From Neonectria sp. B-13 (Eukaryota > Ascomycota > Sordariomycetes > Hypocreales > Nectriaceae): DNA of 64,000 nt. The notes beneath the pieces are model-generated. The model saw only the letters and a program-made list of their open reading frames with translations, did not search any database and was not told the origin of the DNA. A program made the position numbers and the translations under genes. The stretch is taken from assembly GCA_002682825.1 (NCBI GenBank), contig NOKP01000006.1, forward strand, positions 1,674,001 to 1,738,000, written 5' to 3'. Of this stretch, positions 46,893 to 57,093 are shown in pieces (the stretch's first letter is position 1; every line of letters starts with the position of its first letter).

Positions 46893-48232
46893 ATGTCTTC
46901 CATCGTCAACAAGGTCAAGGAGGTCCTCCACTCCGACAAGTCCCCCACCCACGAGCAGCCCGAGGGCACTCACGGCACTCACAACAGCCGCGTTGCCAAC
47001 GCCGCTGATCCTCGCATCGACTCTGACCGCGATCACCGCGCTGCCCACAACACCACCACTGGCACTTCAGCTCACACCGGCGGTCTTGGAAACACCCACG
47101 CTACCCAGGGCACCACTCACACTGGCGGCCTCGGAAACACCCACACTACCCCCGGCAGCACTACCCACACCACCGGCACTCATGTCGGCGCCGGCAACAA
47201 CTACGGTACCCACACCGGCCAGACCTCAGGAGCTTACGATACCACGGACGGCCCTGCCTCCAAGACCGATGGCCCTCACAAGTCCAACGTCCTGAACAAG
47301 GCCGACCCCCGTGTCGACTCTGATCGTGACCACAGCCGCAACCTGGGTGCCAACCCTCACGGCACCTCGGGCACTGGTGCTTACAATGTCAACCAGACCA
47401 CTCGCGCCGGCGAGGGCTTCGGAACCTCCAACACCACTCACACCGGTGGTCTCGGTAACACTGGTGGCCTCGGTAACACCCACGCTACCCACGGCAACAC
47501 CACTCACACCGGTGGCCTTGGAACTTCTGCCAACACCCACAGCACCCACACTGGCGGCATCGGCTCCAACACTGGCGGTCTCGGCTCCAACACTGCTGGA
47601 TACTCATCTGGCGTTCCTGAGGGAACTGCCGGTCACCACAACAGCCGCCTTGCCAACGCCGCCGATCCCCGCATTGACTCCGACCTTGACGGCAGCAACC
47701 GCCACCAGGGTACCCACACCGGCGCCGGTGGCTTCGGAACCTCCAACACCGCCCACACCGGCGGTCTCGGTTCCAACACTGGCGGTCTCGGCCACAACAC
47801 CACCACCCACGCCACCCACGGCAACACTGCTCACACTGGTGGCCTCGGCAGCTCTACCACTGCCGCTGGCAGCCACACCCACGGCTCTGGCCCTGCGCCC
47901 AACACCACCGGTCCTCACAAGTCGGACTTGTTGAACAAGGTTGATCCCCGTGTCGACAGCGACCTCGACGGCAGCAAGACCATTGGCGGCGACAAGACCT
48001 TCCAGCAGTCGTAAGTCGACCTCCTACGACCTCAGCAAAAAGGCGTTCCTTAACACCCAACAGGAACCAGTCATCGGCCTACACCCACAAAGATCCCACC
48101 GACGCGGCGCAGGTCCCTCCCTCCGTTATGCAGAAGGCTATTGGTGCGCCCACTGTCGCTCACGACAACCATGAGCACGACCACGCCCGAAGACACAGTG
48201 TCTCCCACCAGGAGCAGCACCGTGGTCTGTAA
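46893..48232 (+). CDS. Repeat-rich His/Gly/Thr/Asn protein with four DPRxDSD motifs (428 aa)
   Basis: Two exons, 46893-48010 and 48064-48232, give 428 residues. The protein is almost wholly low-complexity, with six HTGGLG repeats and many Thr-His pairs. It has no signal peptide, membrane helix or GPI signal, so it is probably intracellular and disordered. Four copies of a DPR[IV]DSD motif stand out at residues 39, 138, 258 and 351. They alternate between two types: NSR.ANAADPRIDSD and HKS..LNK.DPRVDSD. The order A-B-A-B indicates that a unit of about 215 residues was duplicated. Similar proteins in other moulds are often labelled cell surface or stress proteins, a name I cannot confirm. The C-terminal end (about 375-428) is His/Gln-rich. 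The strong TATA box and leader suggest high or induced expression. Confidence 0.8.
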
Positions 48233-49104
48233 GGGCTTGAGCATTATGAATCATGTATTTAGCATATGAGTATTTCTTTTGGGAGGTTTTCAATATTTCG
48301 GGTATGAATAGATACCTACAATCACTGAACCATTACATCATTCTTGCCAGAACGTGAACTTGTAGCACATGCAAACAAAACATGATACAGTAATTTACAA
48401 TAAATTTCAAATGGTAACAATCTGCCTTTGGTTGGCATTCAATTTCTTCGAAAGATACTGAACAGAAAACCTTACAACATTCTTTCAAACCTTGAGGCTA
48501 TTATAACTTCTCAAAATTGACTAGCCTCCATAGGTAGTTAAGATTCGTCAATAACATCAATAACCCCTCTAATTACCATTATTGGTTATCACCCAAGGCC
48601 TATTCCCCATATCATAATGGTCTCGTTGACTATTCAAGATTCAGTCATTGATGTTCTCGACACAGCTCTGCTTGGAGGCGTGGTAGGAGGCATCACTCGA
48701 GGCATCGCCGAAGAATGCAAAGAGGTTGCTCAAATAGTGCTCTCCCAGCACAGCTGCAAATATACTTAGGACACATAGCGCAATGTACTTATTACGTCAA
48801 TATTTAAAAGGAGGTTATAACAACAGTAATCTCTTTCTTAAAGTATCTAAAACGAACCGTCACAGCCGTTCAAGGCTTTACAGGTAGTTATAGGCTTACA
48901 GCAGTCAGCCCACAAGGTGACAGACAAGGTAGCTCGGCTTATCTTATCAGCCTATGCCCCTCGCCCAAACACATTTACCCTAGACCTTTCTACCCTGTCT
49001 ATGCTGCCTCAGTCTTCTTCTATCATCCACAAGACTTGCGACCAACTCGTTGAGGAACACATTATACACTGTCCGCGCACTCCCTTCATGATGCACTGGC
49101 CATA
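48233..49104. other. Intergenic, 0.9 kb, AT-rich left half
   Basis: 3' flank of the repeat-rich gene and promoter of ATG5. The stretch 48280-48600 is markedly AT-rich. A short open frame at 48617-48769 is listed separately. Confidence 0.4.
48617..48769 (+). CDS. Possible small protein (50 aa), unrecognised
   Basis: A short frame in an otherwise AT-rich spacer. Its product has an unusually orderly make-up for a chance frame: LDTALLGGVVGGITRGIAEE followed by CKEVAQIVLSQHSC. That is a glycine-spaced hydrophobic helix leading to an amphipathic one. It may be a small peptide, a decayed exon, or chance. No family recognised. Confidence 0.2.
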   Translation: MVSLTIQDSVIDVLDTALLGGVVGGITRGIAEECKEVAQIVLSQHSCKYT

Positions 49105-50014
49105 ATGTCCGTCCCCATCCCCCAAACCCTCTGGAACGCCCGCATCCCGTTACACATCACGCACCCGTCCTCACCGACAACGCCCTTCATCACCAGCATC
49201 CCGCGCTTCAGCTACCTGGCCCTGCTGCTGCCTCGCCTCTCTACCTTCTTCGACTCGCCGTGCTCCAGCTTCCACTTCGAGGACGTCCAGCTGAGGAACC
49301 TGGCCGTGGGCTTGCTCGTCGACCTCTACCAGCCGCCGCTGCCATGGCGGTTGACGGTGAATGAGGGCGTCGGCTGGGACATTGCTGATACCTTTCTCAA
49401 CTGCGTCAAAGAGGTGAGTTCGCCGTGTACTCGACGGTCTCGTTGTGACCTATTCTTGGTAGCTCCTGGCCTTTGGGCGCTGCTTAGATACTTAGTCAAG
49501 GATTATCCTCTCTGAAGTATGAAGCGACTCGTCCACTGACATGTCTGCCTAGGCCGACTTTATCCGCAACGGCAACGCCAACCAAATCATGAAGATGTCC
49601 AAAGATCACACCACGCAGCTCTGGAACTCCGTCATGGACAACGACCAAGCCGCCTTCAACCGCATCAACACCCGTCTCCTCAACGCGCCCACCGCCCTCA
49701 AGCACGTCCCCGTCCGCATCTTCGTGCCGTCCACCTCGCCCGGGACCGACTCGTCGCCGACGCCCTCCGAGCCCGGATCCTTCAAGGTCGTCCAGTCCCT
49801 AGTGCCAGCTAACAGCTCCGGTCGGAGACCTAGACTGCTGGGCCAGGCGCTCAAGGACCTGCTGCCCGGCTTGTTCCCGAGCAGTCGGGATCCGATCCTG
49901 GCCAAGGTTGTGATGCACGGCGCCGCTGTCCCGTTTGAGGCGCCGCTCGAGGAGTTGATGCGGGAAGCTTCGTACCCGGATGGGTGGCTGTGTCTTGTCG
50001 TCGTCGTGCTGTGA
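49105..50014 (+). CDS. ATG5: Autophagy protein Atg5
   Basis: Two exons, 49105-49413 and 49553-50014, give 256 residues. Atg5 is joined to Atg12, and the conjugate with Atg16 drives Atg8 lipidation on the growing autophagosome. The N-terminal ubiquitin-like part opens with TLWNARIPLHITHP and continues through RFSYLALLLPRL, as in other Atg5 proteins. The conjugation lysine is K102 in the CVKEADFIRNG segment, which is cut by the intron just after it. The helical middle (KDHTTQLWNSVM) and the second ubiquitin-like fold (VPVRIFV) follow. The C-terminal end (YPDGWLCLVVVVL) is the family ending. The gene converges with CKN1, 211 bases apart. Confidence 0.92.
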
Positions 50015-50225
50015 TTCGGTTTACTGAGCGCAGGGCTCATCAAAGTGCGGCATGACATGGAATGGCGTTATGCGGGAGCAACTAGAAGGATGAGATGTCT
50101 TGGCTTCACACCTGGACCGTCTTGGGATCTGGGATGGCCAACCCTCTCGAGCTGATTTTGGATGAATAATTGATGACATGTATTTTCTTAGCGGATGAAC
50201 CCAATTCAAATACACCTCCTCTATT

Positions 50226-51668
50226 TCAAGTGAAGGTAATTTGCTTTCCCATAAGGCTTCTATATGCATCATTGACCACCTTTCTCTTCCTCCTCTTGGT
50301 CTCCTCGTCCTCACCTATCTCTTCATCCTCGTCTATGTCTTCAGGCTCTGGAATCTGAGGCGCCCAAGCACGAATCTGCCCATCCATATGAGAGCTATAG
50401 ATGGCACCTATTGAGTTACCACCGCCCATGACCGGTCCAACCTGATGTCCGCCCCCGCCTGCTCCGCGCCATACAATGCTTGTTATACGATTCCTTCCCA
50501 TCTGCCCACCGCGAGGCCCGACGGGGTTCGATACACCAGGGCTGCGGAGACGAGTCACAACGTTTCCTTCGTGAAGGTCGAGAATGAGAATTTCCTGATC
50601 ATTCGGCCAGAACAACAGTTCATTGCCAGTCGATAAACTAGACGGCGAGACCAGGAAGCTGGAGGTTTTGGCATGCTGGTTCTGGATAAGGGAACCGAAG
50701 CTCGCCAAGGTGTTAGCTCCCGTTGCTGCGTCCCAGACCCGAATTCGGCGGTCAAGTCCGGCTGAGATGATGTACCTCCCGTCGTCTGTCCACTGCAGGC
50801 CGTTTACCGCGTCGTCGTGGGCCTGCGCGGAGGCTCTGAAATGCGGCATCTGGTCCCAATCCATGCCGGCGGCGGTGGCGTGGTTGTATCGATGAACGAT
50901 GCCGAGTGAATCCTCTTGGTCCAGCTGTGCGATGACACCGCCAGCGCGACGAATATCCCATACTCGAACTTTTCCATCCGCATGGCCGCTGACGAGTATG
51001 TGGTCGTGGCGGGGACTCCATGCTGTCGACAAGACAGGCCCGCCATGCGCGACCAGAGCCTGAACTGCGGACCCAGACTTCAAGTCGACGAGCCGCACGT
51101 TGGAGTGCTGGGTAGCAACCGAGACGAGAAGATGGTCAGCGATAGGACTGGTCGCGTGGGAGTATATAGTCGCATTCAGGTCGAAACTGGCCGAGAGCGC
51201 GCAACGCTGGGTCGCCCATAGCTTCAACTTCTTATCGTAGGAACTCGAGAGGAAGGCATCTGGGTCGAACGGGTAGAAGGCCAGGTGGGTGATGCCATGG
51301 GTATGTCCAGCCGCATGCTGGTCGCGAGTCGATCGTGCAATGGTGCTCACAGGCCGGAAGGTGTGTAGTTTGTGAGGGTTCCCGCAGGCCTCGAGATCCC
51401 AGATCTTGATGGCGCCTTCTGCGCCGCCCGAGAGCAGGATGCGCCCGTCGAACTTATCGAGCGCGAGCGCGCTGACGCCAGCACCATGAGCACGGATGTT
51501 GTGTGCGCGCTCGTCTACACCGGCCGGGTCGGGTCGCGGTGCGATGTCGCCATTGAAGCGATACTGCGGCGCGGGCGCAAAGGAACGAACGAGGTCGGTG
51601 GTGATGGTTCGGGCGAGGTCTCGGGGATCCAGGTCACCCGTTTCGCGAGCGAGCAGACGGGCCTGCAT
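50226..51668 (-). CDS. CKN1: WD40 DNA-repair protein CKN1/ERCC8 (CSA, Rad28) homolog
   Basis: An intronless gene of 480 residues. It has about six to seven WD40 repeats, for example GGAEGAIKIWDLEAC, SSYDKKLKLWATQ, SGHADGKVRVWDIRR and SAGLDRRIRVWDAAT. The N-terminal RETGDLDPRDLARTITTDLVRSF matches the start of CSA proteins. CSA/CKN1 is the substrate receptor of a Cul4-DDB1 ubiquitin ligase in transcription-coupled repair. A long acidic C-terminal tail (EDIDEDEEIGEDEETKRRKRK) follows the propeller. It shares its upstream region with the Rrn10-like gene and meets ATG5 tail to tail. A different WD40 protein is possible, but the N-terminal match makes this the best call. Confidence 0.82.
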   Translation of the reverse strand: MQARLLARETGDLDPRDLARTITTDLVRSFAPAPQYRFNGDIAPRPDPAGVDERAHNIRAHGAGVSALALDKFDGRILLSGGAEGAIKIWDLEACGNPHKLHTFRPVSTIARSTRDQHAAGHTHGITHLAFYPFDPDAFLSSSYDKKLKLWATQRCALSASFDLNATIYSHATSPIADHLLVSVATQHSNVRLVDLKSGSAVQALVAHGGPVLSTAWSPRHDHILVSGHADGKVRVWDIRRAGGVIAQLDQEDSLGIVHRYNHATAAGMDWDQMPHFRASAQAHDDAVNGLQWTDDGRYIISAGLDRRIRVWDAATGANTLASFGSLIQNQHAKTSSFLVSPSSLSTGNELLFWPNDQEILILDLHEGNVVTRLRSPGVSNPVGPRGGQMGRNRITSIVWRGAGGGGHQVGPVMGGGNSIGAIYSSHMDGQIRAWAPQIPEPEDIDEDEEIGEDEETKRRKRKVVNDAYRSLMGKQITFT

Positions 51669-52202
51669 TCATCTGGGCTGAAGGTGGTGAGCGAGGCGCG
51701 GGTCGAGAGTGGTGAAGACGCCTGGAAGTTGCACGCAACACGGCAGAACTGGGTGAATCATGGAGGTGTTGAGGCGTCGTGGAGTCGCCAGATTGTGGGT
51801 TTAGTGGTGACGGTGATGTCAGCCTGGAGAACGAAGCACTGCTACAGGGCCTCGCGACGACCCCACATTGGCTCAAATCGACCGCCTCAAACTTCTGCCT
51901 TCAACTGCCGCTGCAACCAACTTCAAGGCTTCAACTCGGGCAGGACGGAGGCGGAATAACGCCTGTCGCCTTATTTGACCTCGACCCGATTTTGGTCTCT
52001 CGCTAAACTACCTACCCTGAAGACACTTTGTCAACCGCGTCTTGGACGCAACCCACGTGTGCCAGCCTCACTCAACCAAGCCATGTTCCGTCCTCGACAT
52101 AGAAGCGCGAAACTCATCACGGTCTATTCGCCTTCGCCTTGAGACTAGGCAAGATCGACAATCCTGAAACCACACGCCGTCATCTCGCAATATTGGGTCG
52201 CC
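51669..52202. promoter_or_regulatory. Shared divergent promoter region of CKN1 and the Rrn10-like gene
   Basis: 534 bases between two head-to-head start codons. It must hold both promoters. No clear TATA box is seen on either strand. Short open frames across it are shadows. Confidence 0.5.
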
Positions 52203-52949
52203 ATGGGGGATCGCAAAGACCGCAAAATTGTCGTGCCCATCAGCGAGCGAGCTCAGGCTCTGGCGTCAGACGCTTCAGATCATGAGCACCCTCAGACCCC
52301 CGCCACGAAGCGTCGACACGCAACCGTATACGACGCAGTGGCCGGTGAGTCAAAGCGTTTTCCTCGCGGCATCACGTGAAGCTCATCGTATGCAGGAAAG
52401 GTATCATATAGCCAGGGTTCTCGAAATGAACAGGCCGAGCCCCTGCCACCCAACCCAAGGACCATCAAATACTCTACCAAGGAGACCCCCTTGGCGCCAG
52501 ACGAGGTTCTGTTCCGCCGCAAAGATGCTCCTGAGCGTTACCTGGAGCATGACATCTACTACGCCCACGAACAGGATCTTCCCCGCGCCGGCCAAGGCGT
52601 CTTACCCGAGAGCGACCTGCTAAAGGCCATCCATGGCTATGCGAGCACGTTCTATGGTTCAAAGCACCGTGCTAACCATGCTGTCAGCGATGTGAGCGTG
52701 GCTGCGCGGAGCATGGACGAGACAGCCCTCCTAGCGTTTGGCATCCTGCTTGAAGAAGCGGGCAAGGAGGTCCTTGGCCGACGGGGCGACCTAGTGTTCA
52801 CGGAAGGGGCAAATGATGCTCTCGGCTCGGATACAGGCGGGGACGAGGCAGCGCGAGAGGAAGCCCGCGTCGTCGGACACCATGACGTTACCTTCCACCG
52901 AAAGAGGGGACCGAAGCGACGGAAGGTCGCCGATACCGATGAGGAGTAA
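52203..52949 (+). CDS. RRN10: Rrn10-like subunit of the RNA polymerase I upstream activating factor
   Basis: Two exons, 52203-52344 and 52396-52949, give 231 residues. The intron model (GCCG|GTGAGT ... TGCAG|GAAAGG) is the only one that joins the two frames without a stop. The middle part, LPESDLLKAIHGYASTFY followed by SMDETALLAFGILLEEAGKEVLG, resembles the core of yeast Rrn10 (a DETSL..LGLLIEK-type helix). Rrn10 belongs to the UAF complex that activates rDNA transcription. The yeast protein is about 145 residues, so this one has longer ends. They include a basic C-terminal patch (KRGPKRRKV) that may be a nuclear signal. I judge the likeness from recalled sequence, and a profile search would decide. 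Confidence 0.6.
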
Positions 52950-54633
52950 GGTCGGGCGGCGGGAGCCCAACGAGGGAAACAACTGGACTGAAACTGGCGG
53001 CCGCGGCTGAAGCGAAGGTAGCAGTAGCAGTGGTAGGATGTTTGCGTGTTGGTCGCTAGCTTTTTCGACCACTGGCGTTGCGGTGTTGGTTAGTGATCGA
53101 CACGTCGGCAAGAACCCTTGCTTGCGGGACGGACTCAATCGTGGCGGCCGATATTCACAGTCATCATCCGATCCACCGCTTGAACGCGTTTGATACCCAG
53201 CACTAAACTAGGCGAAATACAGTGCAGTCATCATTGTCGGCTACCCAGAGGGATTGTTGAGGTTCCCCGTGATATGAAGATCACGTCTTGAGCAAGGTAG
53301 ATTCCTGTCTTCCCGTTGGCCCGGGTCTTTGGGTTCCGAATGTATTCGAGATAATCCAGCGAGCCGCAGCAACTCATCAACAAACGAGTCTCACGAAGTG
53401 CCAATCCCGGGATACACGCACGCCGCCACACTTGCAGCCGCGCGTCTTGCCTGGTGAGGCACCGCTCAAACACATGCGACTCATAGGGCTTATCCAAACC
53501 CCCCGCCGACGTCGTGGCTGAATGCTGAACTCGAGACATGTATGTGGTAATGGAAAATTTTCAATCCCACAGAAGTGGTCGGGATGGTATGTATTCGGCC
53601 CGGGATGTTGCTGGTTGGCCTCAAAACCAAAGATCCCAGAGAGTGGTTCGATCCTTTTCCGTCCAACATCGGAATCAGGAAGAGAGAGCGCTTTCGGAAT
53701 ACGGTTCCTCAGCTCCCGTTCTGTTAAGCGAAGGAGCGAGAAGTATTCGGAACCGTCATTAGGATGTCAATCATGTCAGTTCCGGGTATGATCTTCTTCG
53801 ACGAAACGCGTGCGGGGGAGGGGGATTGACATCAGGGACAAGTCTTCCTAGATCCACGGCCTATTCGGATACAAATATTCATTTTATTTGGTTCGAATCC
53901 GTCCTCGTTGCAACGTTGTCGGGTAATGGACTCGAGTCAAGTCGTGACTGGGCGCTCCAAGCTTTCGAACTAGTACCCCAGCCGATAAGGAAATCCTGAA
54001 CAGTCGCCTACCCTAAGGACGGAATAGAATTGCGACGCCGAGTCAGGAATCATGTTGATATAGACCTGGGGGTTCTTCGCCAAGTACGCTGGCGCATGTC
54101 CGGCACGAATTCCACAGTATATCACGTCGATGTCACTTTGACTATTGAACTAAGCTACCCTGGACCCAGGCCATTAGCAATATTGTTCAACTAGTTGCTG
54201 CGGAGTCAGCATTGTATTCTCAGTACCACGTCGCACATGCGTGTCTAAGTGTCACGACCTGCACTAGCTACTAGCAGAAGCCGTGAGCCGCCGTATAGTG
54301 TTTTGCCAGTCATGGCGCTGTGACGTGTTCCACATCTCGTATTAATTTGTGACACCAAATTCAACTTGGATATTCGTCTGTAAGCCGTATCGATAAACTA
54401 ATAATAAGAAGAAAAAAAACAGGCCACCCGGGCCTCAACTTGAAACCCAGCATCCAAGACAAGACATGTGAGTAATTCTCCGCAAGCCAACGTCTCGACT
54501 AACCTCCAAACGGGCCATCGTTCCCTCGACCATCGCAAGCCACTTACTATGGAGACTACCAGCCTCAGCCGCCGAGTTGGACGCCACGGCTCTTGCGCCG
54601 GGGTTGATGGAGGCGACAAGAAGGCCCGAGGGG

Positions 54634-54657
54634 CGGCGAGTCGGCGAGTCGGCGAGA
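54634..54657. repeat. 9-bp tandem repeat (ggcgagtcg)n
   Basis: Two perfect copies and a partial third of ggcgagtcg. Confidence 0.7.
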
Positions 54658-55409
54658 CGGCCAACGACGGCAAGCAGGATGAGACGGCCATCATGACGGT
54701 ATTACGCACTATTTGGTAACTGGTAAGCAGAGGCTTCGTGGAGGATTGGCCCTGTCCTTGGCGGAGCAGGGACGGACGGATAAGCTCTCTGGACCCAGCG
54801 CCAGCTTCGCCAGCCTCCCATTTCGCTGAGGCGATCTCGACCCCCGGCCGCGACCTCGAAAAAGTCCTGTGCGGTTTCGACCAGGATGGCGACGGGTACG
54901 TACCTGCGAGAGCACGGCATTTGGCAAGGATCAGATCATGACAAGCAACAAGCAACAAGCCACCAGCGCACGGCGAGCGCCTCAACAAGGTCTCGCAGTC
55001 TCTCGCTGACGCAGGCATGCCGCCATGGTCCGGGTCACGATCGTCAGCCGGCCAACTGTCCCTGGTCGTCAAGCTCAGGTCAGGTGGAGAACGGGCTTGG
55101 TCACGGGCACGAATTTGACGGTTGACGGCATGGGCAGCAGAAGCGACTCCATCGCGGGCGTTGCAATTGCACCTGCCTCGTGGCTCAACCGCGATTATCG
55201 ACAACTTGGCGTTTTGCTGCTGGGGCAAGTAATCCCTCATCACATCACATGGCCCTCTTCAATCTCGGTCGGAGGAGGAGCATGGTCAGAGGAACGGGGA
55301 CATGGCCTCATGCTGAGCCGTGGAAATGGAGAAGTCACCGCGCCTGCACAGCAAACCCCTGTCGACAGAAAACACACATACCGCGTCCTGCGTACATACT
55401 ACTACGTAC

Positions 55410-55434
55410 GTGCGGTGCGGTGCGGTGCGGTGCA
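55410..55434. repeat. 5-bp microsatellite (gtgcg)n
   Basis: Nearly five copies of gtgcg, just after a tactacgtacgt stretch. Confidence 0.85.
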
Positions 55435-55530
55435 GCGAACTTCGTACTGTTCAGCGAAGGAAGTGCGAGTAGCGAAGCCGCCCAAGAGCGTGCACAACGC
55501 TTGCACGCGCGCCCGTTCTGTCCCTCCCCC

Positions 55531-55565
55531 CAGTCAGTCAATCAATCAATCAATCAATCAATCAC
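55531..55565. repeat. 4-bp microsatellite (tcaa)n
   Basis: Two cagt units, then about seven copies of caat/tcaa up to 55565. Confidence 0.9.
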
Positions 55566-56561
55566 TCCTCCTTCTCCACATTTCTTGCTTCGCCGAAGCT
55601 CAAGTTTGCCCTGCTCCATGGACGTGACGTTGTTGGCGTTGTTGTCGACGGGGTCAAATATGCTGCATGCATCACCAACACGTGTGACAGATGCAACATC
55701 AAAACGGGGCCGCTGAAGAGATAAAACGTTGCTTTTGTGCCGCATTGTGGCGCGCCGATGGCACTTTTGCCGCCTTGGGTTCCTTCCAATTGCGGAAAAC
55801 AAGCAGGCAAGGGAAACATCCATTTCTGATGTATCATGATGATTTCATCAAGCCTCATCGGAGAGTTGCAGGTGTCCGCTGGCAACGACCGCACCGCACC
55901 GTTGGTCGCACACTGGCCGTATGGAGTTGCCAATCTGAGGTCCACGGGTAAGCAACATCAGCCTCTGATCATGTGTCGCGTTGATATGTCGAAAACGAAT
56001 CCCTGTGAGGCTGCCTATTGGGCGCCAGAGGGGAGGATGATGTACGGGAAGCTCGGTAACTATAGTCCTATGACCGTCTCTCGCAAGCATCATCCTCCCA
56101 ACGTGATGGCAAAAAGGCTCTCTCACCGGTCTTCATCTCCGTCGCAGGGGGGCGTGGGAGGAGGTGATGGAGAAGCTGCTTTCGTCTTTCGTCAGAGCAG
56201 TGAGATTTGACATGGGGTCGAGATCGGACATCAGGGCATGGGCAAGGTTTGGGGTTGTTCGCGAGTCGCGAGTCGCACGACTGAGGAGCAGGAGAAGGGT
56301 CTCGGGGCCCGCTGCTGCCGTCAATACGGTGGCTTGAGAGTTTAGGCCTTGTATTCGTACACACGGTACTTGGGATGCAAGCAGCGCGAGATGATGATGC
56401 GGGTGCTGACTGTGCATCAATCTCGACTCATCAGTGATGCATGCCCGTGTGTGCAGCGTATACGTGCGAACGCTGCACGTCCGTCCATCAGCCGAGCTTG
56501 GAACCATCTGAGCTCCTCACGGCAGTTGAACTGAACCGAGGGGTGAGCCGCCAGACTTGGG

Positions 56562-56598
56562 GACCCCAAGATCCCAAGACCCCAAGACCCAGAGACCA
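56562..56598. repeat. Imperfect short tandem repeat (ccaagaccc)n
   Basis: Four to five degenerate copies of ccaaga(c/t)cc. Confidence 0.65.
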
Positions 56599-57076
56599 GG
56601 TCAACGGTGCCCTCGTCATAGCCCGTCTCGTCTACACCTTGGAAGGCGAGTGGAATTCGCAAGCAGCCCCTCTGCATTTGTGCATTGGCATTTCGCATTG
56701 ACATCGGCATCGTACGATGATGGGAAACCTGCCCTCAGCCATTGAATCCGGGGGCAGGACGCGACTGGCTGGTTTCCCATGGGTAACAAAGAGGAGGCTT
56801 TAGCCGAAAACGGTTGCGATGCCTGCCAGCCGTTGTGTCAAAATTGACAGGTCACAATTTATGTACCATTCGACTACGGATACTACTCTTGTCAGCGAAA
56901 GGTTGTCACTGTACCGAGTTGTACAGAAGAATCAGCCGGTTTTGCAAAAACAAGATGACGGAAGAAAAAGAAAGCCGGTGGGGGTTTGTCAAGAAGTTAG
57001 AGGTGAGCAAGCGCATCGCTTGAAGTTAGGCCTATTCTCAACCAAATGAAGTCGAATCTTAGGCAAGGTGGCGCTC

Positions 57077-57093
57077 AGCGTTCAGCGAACGCT
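57077..57093. repeat. Small inverted repeat (7-bp arms)
   Basis: Reads AGCGTTC-AGC-GAACGCT. The arms are perfect with a three-base loop. Confidence 0.65.

Noticed and set aside
53889..53905. GGTTCGAATCC, a perfect tRNA B-box sequence
   Set aside because: The flanks do not form a T stem, and no A box or acceptor stem lies at the right distance upstream.
54398..55243. 281-codon minus-strand open frame
   Set aside because: Composition is patchy, it overlaps open frames in several phases, and nothing in it resembles a known fold.
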